From contig CAZHRJ010000050.1 in assembly GCA_964534765.1 (NCBI GenBank), forward strand, positions 1-18,585: a stretch of 18,585 nucleotides of DNA, read 5' to 3'. This document shows, one piece after another, positions 15,045 through 18,585 of this stretch; position 1 is the stretch's first letter; every line of letters begins with the position of its first letter. The stretch is from CAZHRJ01 sp964534765. Its GTDB lineage: Bacteria; Lindowbacteria; 2-12-FULL-62-27. The position numbers and the translations under genes are program-made. Under the pieces are notes generated by a model that saw only the letters and a list, made by a program, of their open reading frames with translations, was not told the DNA's origin and did not search any database.

Positions 15045-16516
15045 GACGATCGCCTCCCCGCGGATCCCTTGCGGCCGCGGCTTTCCGATGAGGACATCTG
15101 CCGGGCCAGATCAACCGCACCCAGCAGCGCCTTGGCCTTGTTCTCTGTCTCCACATATTCCCGGTCGGCCCGGGAATCATGCACGACTCCGGCGCCCGCC
15201 TGAACATATGCCATGCCCTCCTTGACCAGCAACGTGCGAATGGTAATGCAAAAATCCATCGAGCCGCCGGCGCCAAAGTATCCGACCGCCCCCGCGTAAG
15301 GTCCCCGGCGGGTGGGTTCGAGGGAGTTGATGATCTCCATCGCGCGGATTTTGGGCGCGCCCGTAACCGTTCCCGCCGGAAACGCGGCCGAAAAGACGTC
15401 AAACGCGTCCTTGCCGGGTCTCAACAGTCCCTCGACCTGGCTCACCAGATGCATCACCGCGGAATACCGCTCGATCATGAATGCCTCGGTCGTATGCACC
15501 GACCCGAACTGCGCCACAGCCCCGACATCGTTCCGGCCCAGATCCACCAGCATCAAATGTTCCGCACGTTCCTTGGGATCGGTCAGGAGTTCCTGTTCGA
15601 GCGCCTTGTCTTCGGACTCGTTCTGACCGCGCCGACGGGTTCCCGCGATCGGTCTCAGAAAGACTTTCCCGCCCTTCTGCCTCACCAGAATCTCCGGCGA
15701 GGATCCAACCAGCGAGTATCCACGGAACTTGAGATAAAACATGTAGGGAGACGGATTGAGCGATCGAAGCGCCCTGTAAATCCAGAATGGATCGCCCTCG
15801 TACGGCGATTGAAACCGCTGGGACAACACCACTTGAAATATGTCGCCCCGCTGAATGTGTTGCCTGGCCTTCTGAACCATCTGATGAAACCGACGGCGCG
15901 TGACATTCGATGTTACCGCGGTCCGGCGCGGGGGCGATTCCGTTGCCGAGAATAATTCAAAGGCCGTCCGGGTGGACCGGATCCGGCGAACGACCTCGTC
16001 CGCGTACCGCTGGGCCTCCCGGCGGCGGCCCGGGCGATGATGGACAAAGAGGGTGAGACGCTGAAGGAGATGGTCGAAGGCGACCAGAAGACGCGGGAAA
16101 ATCAGCATCGCATCCGGTATGCCCAAGAGGTCAGGTGGTCCTGGAGGAAGTCTTTCCAGCCGGCGGGCGATATCATATCCCAGATACCCGACCCAGCCGC
16201 TCGATAGCGGATAATCGGGGTCCGAGGGGACGGTGTGGAAGGTGTGGCGGTGAAATTGCCGGAGCATTTCGAGGCCGCGGTCTTCGACGGTCTCATAAAC
16301 CGGCCGGGAGGTGATCGGATCCAGAACGCTGACCCTGGATCCCTGAATGCGGATCACGCGTTCCGGTTCCAGACCCACAAATGAATATCGCCCCAGACGC
16401 TCGCCCCCCACGACGCTTTCGAGCAAAAAGCTGTACGGACGGTTCGCCAGATGGCGATAGAGCAGCACCGGTGTCAGAGTATCGACCCGAAGATCCCTAC
16501 GGTAGACCTCGTACAT
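15041..16516 (-). CDS. trpE: Anthranilate synthase component I
   Basis: TrpE makes anthranilate from chorismate with ammonia supplied by TrpG. The 491-residue protein has the N-terminal tryptophan feedback site LLES (31-34) with YSF after it, and NPSPYMFYL (254-262). The chorismate-binding core follows: PIAGTRRRG (289-297), LVDLGRNDVG (323-332), FPAGTVTGAPKIRAMEII (379-396) and GAGVVHDSRADREYVETENK (441-460). Feedback inhibition by tryptophan is therefore likely. It is first in the trp cluster. No Shine-Dalgarno precedes ATG 16516, and I see no convincing promoter. A ten-codon frame with one Trp codon lies just upstream. Confidence 0.97.
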   Translation of the reverse strand: MYEVYRRDLRVDTLTPVLLYRHLANRPYSFLLESVVGGERLGRYSFVGLEPERVIRIQGSRVSVLDPITSRPVYETVEDRGLEMLRQFHRHTFHTVPSDPDYPLSSGWVGYLGYDIARRLERLPPGPPDLLGIPDAMLIFPRLLVAFDHLLQRLTLFVHHRPGRRREAQRYADEVVRRIRSTRTAFELFSATESPPRRTAVTSNVTRRRFHQMVQKARQHIQRGDIFQVVLSQRFQSPYEGDPFWIYRALRSLNPSPYMFYLKFRGYSLVGSSPEILVRQKGGKVFLRPIAGTRRRGQNESEDKALEQELLTDPKERAEHLMLVDLGRNDVGAVAQFGSVHTTEAFMIERYSAVMHLVSQVEGLLRPGKDAFDVFSAAFPAGTVTGAPKIRAMEIINSLEPTRRGPYAGAVGYFGAGGSMDFCITIRTLLVKEGMAYVQAGAGVVHDSRADREYVETENKAKALLGAVDLARQMSSSESRGRKGSAGRRSS

Positions 16517-16571
16517 GAATCAGACACTAGCTAACTATTGCCGTACTGAAAACCGCTCCACATAAACGCTG

Positions 16572-16588
16572 CCCGGCCCGTGGCCGGG
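16572..16588 (-). terminator. Hairpin after the flagellin gene, possible weak terminator
   Basis: CCCGGCC (16572-16578) pairs with GGCCGGG (16582-16588) over a 3-base loop, 18 bases after the flagellin stop. On the minus strand only a short T stretch (GTTTAT) follows, so termination may be partial and some transcripts may run on into trpE. This 90-base gap holds nothing else that is firm. Confidence 0.4.
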
Positions 16589-16606
16589 TCGGCGGCAGAA
16601 CCCCGA

Positions 16607-17491
16607 TCACGCGCCGCTGCCGCCCAGATTCAGGAGGAGATTGAGCACCGTTCTCGGTAAGAGATTGGCCTGGGCCAGCATCGCCGATGCCGCCTGAACC
16701 AGTATTTGCCGGCGCGTAAAATCGATGGTCTCCTGAGCGATGTCCGCATCCCGGATCGATGACTCGGCCGACAGTAATGTCGTGCTCTGAAGGTCGGCGA
16801 AGTTCTGCGCCAGCTGAAGGCGCCGCTCAACACCGCCCAGCCGCGCGCGGCGGGACAGGACACGGGCGATTGCGCTGGTGACCAGGGCCACGGTGTTCGA
16901 CGCACCCAACTGGGTCGTCACGCTGATCGTGTTGATCTTGAGCGCCACTGTCGACAGGGTGGAAATGGTCGTCGCGAACCGGTCGCCCTTGTCCGGCCCG
17001 ACGTGAAAGACAGCGCTGCCGTAATACGTTGAGTTTCCGGGGAGCGTGAAGATGGGTTTCTGGGAGGCGTAAGCGCCGTTTAGCAGTCTTAGCCCGTTGA
17101 ATTTCACCGCGGTCGTCAGACGGTCAATCTCCTTGACCAGCTGGTCGATCTCGCTCTGGTTGGCCAGACGCTCGCTGGTCGTCACGGTGCTGTTCGTCGC
17201 CTCCAGCGCCAGATCCCGGATGTCAAAGAGGTAATTCACGACATTTGACATCCCGTCTTCCGCGGTCCGGACAAAACTGGTCGCCACACCGATTCCCCGA
17301 GATGATTCCTGAAATCCGCGAATTCGGGCCCTCAATTTCTCCGCGATGGCCAGTCCGCCTGGATCGTCCGCGGCCCGATTGATCCGGTATCCCGAAGACA
17401 GCCGCTCCAGTGATTGCGCCAGGTACCGGTTGTGCTGCTCGAGGTAGAGAGCGGCATATAGAGCATTGACGTTCGTTTGGATGCGAACCAT
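16607..17491 (-). CDS. fliC: Flagellin (short form)
   Basis: This is the subunit of the flagellar filament, exported by the flagellar type III system. The 294-residue protein keeps the two conserved ends. N-terminal D0/D1 (1-138) includes LERLSSGYRINRAADDPGGL, the IRDLALEATN segment around Arg92, and NQSEIDQLVKEIDRL. C-terminal D1/D0 (about 205-290) ends with ILVQAASAMLAQANLLP. The central variable region is only about 65 residues, so outer domains D2/D3 are essentially absent and the filament should be thin and smooth. A strong Shine-Dalgarno (AAGGAGG) precedes ATG 17491. Its only evident promoter is sigma-28, about 333 bases upstream, and an intrinsic terminator lies between. No flagellin chaperone or other flagellar gene is in the window. 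Confidence 0.95.
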   Translation of the reverse strand: MVRIQTNVNALYAALYLEQHNRYLAQSLERLSSGYRINRAADDPGGLAIAEKLRARIRGFQESSRGIGVATSFVRTAEDGMSNVVNYLFDIRDLALEATNSTVTTSERLANQSEIDQLVKEIDRLTTAVKFNGLRLLNGAYASQKPIFTLPGNSTYYGSAVFHVGPDKGDRFATTISTLSTVALKINTISVTTQLGASNTVALVTSAIARVLSRRARLGGVERRLQLAQNFADLQSTTLLSAESSIRDADIAQETIDFTRRQILVQAASAMLAQANLLPRTVLNLLLNLGGSGA

Positions 17492-17545
17492 GTCGAAGTT
17501 CCCTCCTTGGAATAGCGGGTCGGCTTCCCGCTTTTGTTAGATCCC

Positions 17546-17636
17546 TGATACATCCCTGATATCCCCGTTAGCGGACACTGGGGGGTTGTCATCCATGACA
17601 ACCCTTTGATGGGCTAACGGGGATGATACATCCCTG
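17546..17636. repeat. 13-base direct repeats flanking a nested inverted repeat
   Basis: TGATACATCCCTG occurs at 17546-17558 and 17624-17636. Between them ATCCCCGTTAGC (17561-17572) is the exact reverse complement of 17613-17624. Inside that, GGGTTGTCAT (17583-17592) pairs with 17595-17604. A further ATCCCTG lies at 17541-17547. The arrangement resembles a very small inverted-repeat element with a target duplication, or a leader hairpin. It lies between the attenuator and the flagellin ribosome binding site. Confidence 0.75.
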
Positions 17637-17639
17637 TAT

Positions 17640-17665
17640 AAAAAAACCCTCTCCAGGGGAGAGGG
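17640..17665 (-). terminator. Intrinsic terminator inside the flagellin leader
   Basis: On the minus strand a perfect 8-base-pair stem (CCCTCTCC/GGAGAGGG, arms 17658-17665 and 17647-17654) with a 3-base loop is followed at once by seven Ts (17646-17640). On the plus strand no T run follows, so it works only toward flagellin. It lies about 280 bases past thpR and about 160 bases past the sigma-28 start point, so it most likely belongs to the flagellin leader. Confidence 0.88.
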
Positions 17666-17830
17666 CCGGCGTTTCAATTACTACGGATGATAACGTATGA
17701 TTGCATCCGAACCGCATGCTTTTGGCTGCGGCCACGGCTGCCCTCCCGGCTTATTTGTATCAGCTGGTGCGGCAACTCCGCGGCACAACCACCTGACGTC
17801 AATTTTTTATGACTATCTCGGCTAATCCTC

Positions 17831-17857
17831 TTATCGGCAGATTATATTGAAACTTTA
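17831..17857 (-). promoter_or_regulatory. Sigma-28 (FliA) flagellar promoter, exact consensus
   Basis: On the minus strand TAAAGTTT (17857-17850), 11 bases and GCCGATAA (17838-17831) reproduce the sigma-28 consensus at every position with the optimal spacing. It points toward the flagellin gene, with a start expected near 17824. The surrounding 17820-17942 is AT-rich compared with the rest of the window. It implies that the organism has FliA and late-class flagellar control. Confidence 0.9.
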
Positions 17858-17942
17858 ATCTAAAGGCCCAAAAGTCATACTTCTAACCAGTTGCAATATA
17901 TAGGGTTTTGGAAAATTGAAATTTTTGATTAATTTTGGAGGA

Positions 17943-18464
17943 TTACAAAGTCGCGGTTGTGATCCTCCGGTAGACCGGGCCGGTGGTCAAGAGGCGGCTT
18001 TCGTAGAGAACCACTGAATCAAGAATGTCCGGGACCGGATCGCCAAATTCCGGCAGAGCCCGAAACGCTCCTTTTTCCTTTGACCGGCCAATCGTCAGGT
18101 GGGGGACATAGGGACGGCCAGTGTCGGGAAGATGGAGGCAATGGAGGGCAAGGCTGATCAGTTGATAAATCCGGACGAGATCCTCCCCTGGCTGAACACC
18201 CAGAAATAGAACCCTTGGAAATGCTGTGAGTGGGCCCAACTTGACAGACAGGGGTGAGAAGGCGCGCAGACCTTCCTCCCAGCCGAAAATTTTATCGAGA
18301 GCTGATTCGGGCCATTCTCCCAGAAACCAGAGCGTCACATGATACAATCCCGGCTGAACCCAGGTGACTTTTCCGAACCGGTGTTTTTTTCGGATTTCCT
18401 GAAGACGGCTGGATACGGCCTCGCGGGCATTCGGCGACAGGGGAAGGCCGAAGAACAACCTCAC
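17943..18464 (-). CDS. thpR: RNA 2',3'-cyclic phosphodiesterase (2H family)
   Basis: The 173-residue protein has the two HxTx motifs of the 2H phosphoesterases, HVTL (His42, Thr44) and HLTI (His122, Thr124), with RLFFGLPLS at the start and TAFPRVLFLGV between. The family opens 2',3'-cyclic phosphates on RNA and can join tRNA halves in vitro; the cellular role is unclear. GTG 18464 follows the upstream stop by three bases, without a Shine-Dalgarno, so coupling to the preceding gene (probably cinA) is likely. That neighbour pair is common. Downstream to 17858 I see AT-rich DNA but no terminator of its own. Confidence 0.93.
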   Translation of the reverse strand: MRLFFGLPLSPNAREAVSSRLQEIRKKHRFGKVTWVQPGLYHVTLWFLGEWPESALDKIFGWEEGLRAFSPLSVKLGPLTAFPRVLFLGVQPGEDLVRIYQLISLALHCLHLPDTGRPYVPHLTIGRSKEKGAFRALPEFGDPVPDILDSVVLYESRLLTTGPVYRRITTATL

Positions 18465-18467
18465 GAG

Positions 18468-18585
18468 TCAGGAAGGCTGGGTTTCTTCGAGGAATGAGGC
18501 AAGATATCGGTAAAGGCAGTGAACGGCGGATGACCGCACCGACGCGCGGCCGCCGTTTAGATGTTCCGACACCGCTTCCTGCCGG
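18468..18585 (-). CDS. cinA: C-terminal end of a probable CinA/PncC-type protein (partial)
   Basis: A minus-strand frame enters from the window edge and ends at TGA 18470-18468 after 38 visible residues. The tail GGRASVRSSAVHCLYRYLASFL fits the end of the CinA C-terminal (nicotinamide-nucleotide amidase) domain, where a GDR-x-x-[IV]R motif is followed by a final helix. Position just upstream of thpR supports this, as cinA-thpR pairs are common. The fragment is short, so the identity is tentative. Confidence 0.5.
   Translation of the reverse strand, partial: RQEAVSEHLNGGRASVRSSAVHCLYRYLASFLEETQPS

Larger units (their letters stand above)
17492..17824 (-). promoter_or_regulatory. Structured flagellin mRNA leader with terminator/antiterminator (candidate riboswitch)
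   Basis: From the expected sigma-28 start point near 17824 to the flagellin ATG the transcript has about 333 untranslated bases. It contains a GC-rich structured part (about 17680-17800), an intrinsic terminator (17640-17665) and a second large hairpin (17561-17624). In the RNA, GGGAGGGC (17747-17740) can pair over all eight positions, one G-U, with GCCCUCUC (17666-17659), which is the 5' arm of the terminator. The two folds exclude each other. Upstream hairpins include 17724-17742 (GGC/GCC ends) and UACG/CGUA (around 17680-17697). This is the layout of a riboswitch or protein-controlled attenuator. I do not recognise the aptamer class. Confidence 0.6.

Noticed and set aside
17647..17665. Terminator stem identical to the acceptor arms of the two serine tRNAs (CCCTCTCC/GGAGAGG)
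   Set aside because: Short, GC-rich words; no other tRNA parts around it, so taken as coincidence and not a tRNA remnant.
17589..17717. A 42-residue minus-strand frame running through the flagellin leader and its terminator
   Set aside because: No ribosome binding site, no recognisable product, and it crosses both the terminator and the inverted repeat; more likely chance, though a translated leader cannot be excluded.
17640..17824. Assignment of the flagellin leader to cobalamin or c-di-GMP riboswitches
   Set aside because: AGCCGGGAGGGCAGCC near 17737-17753 partly resembles a B12 box, but the rest of the cobalamin core is missing. The c-di-GMP-I signatures with the GNRA loop and receptor, and the class II pseudoknot pattern, are not seen.
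1..18585. CRISPR arrays, insertion sequences, rRNA genes
   Set aside because: No regularly spaced direct repeats, transposase or integrase genes, or rRNA-like sequence were found in the window.

Overview
The window comes from a GC-rich, flagellated bacterium with a Gram-negative type envelope. YidC carries a large periplasmic domain, there is an exported FecR-like protein, and the flagellin has a sigma-28 promoter. A run of Ns with a contig-end artefact suggests an assembled scaffold, possibly metagenomic. I cannot assign a phylum. The SRP RNA is the long form with an Alu domain, which is better known from Gram-positives and a few deep lineages.

Layout. (1) 1-4471: the end of an unknown gene, tRNA-Ser(UGA), a minus-strand bufferin-type operon (bufA-bufB-bufC-doxX: Cys-rich metal-binding peptide, DUF692 enzyme, DUF2063 partner, DoxX membrane protein), a GT-C/TPR membrane glycosyltransferase-like gene, and tRNA-Ser(GGA) on the minus strand. 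(2) 4472-10962, plus strand: SRP RNA, then a tightly packed series dnaX, HEAT-repeat gene, rpmH, rnpA, yidD, yidC. It combines DNA polymerase clamp loading with ribosome, RNase P and membrane-insertion genes. dnaX is interrupted by a 10-N gap that looks like an unrecognised contig overlap. (3) 10987-16516, minus strand: trpE-trpG-[FecR-like]-trpD-trpC with overlapping start and stop codons. An exported protein gene sits inside the tryptophan operon, and trpF, trpB and trpA are not here. (4) 16607-17491, minus strand: a short flagellin gene. About 330 nt upstream is an exact-consensus sigma-28 promoter, and between them lie a textbook intrinsic terminator, a possible antiterminator pairing and a nested inverted repeat. 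(5) 17943-18585, minus strand: thpR, preceded by the C-terminal end of a probable cinA.

The most interesting part is the flagellin leader (about 17492-17824). It has the architecture of a transcription-attenuation device, such as a riboswitch or protein-bound antiterminator, on a sigma-28 flagellin transcript. I could not match it to a riboswitch class I know. Next in interest are the foreign gene in the trp operon, the unusual bufferin precursor, and the back-to-back promoters of tRNA-Ser and SRP RNA.
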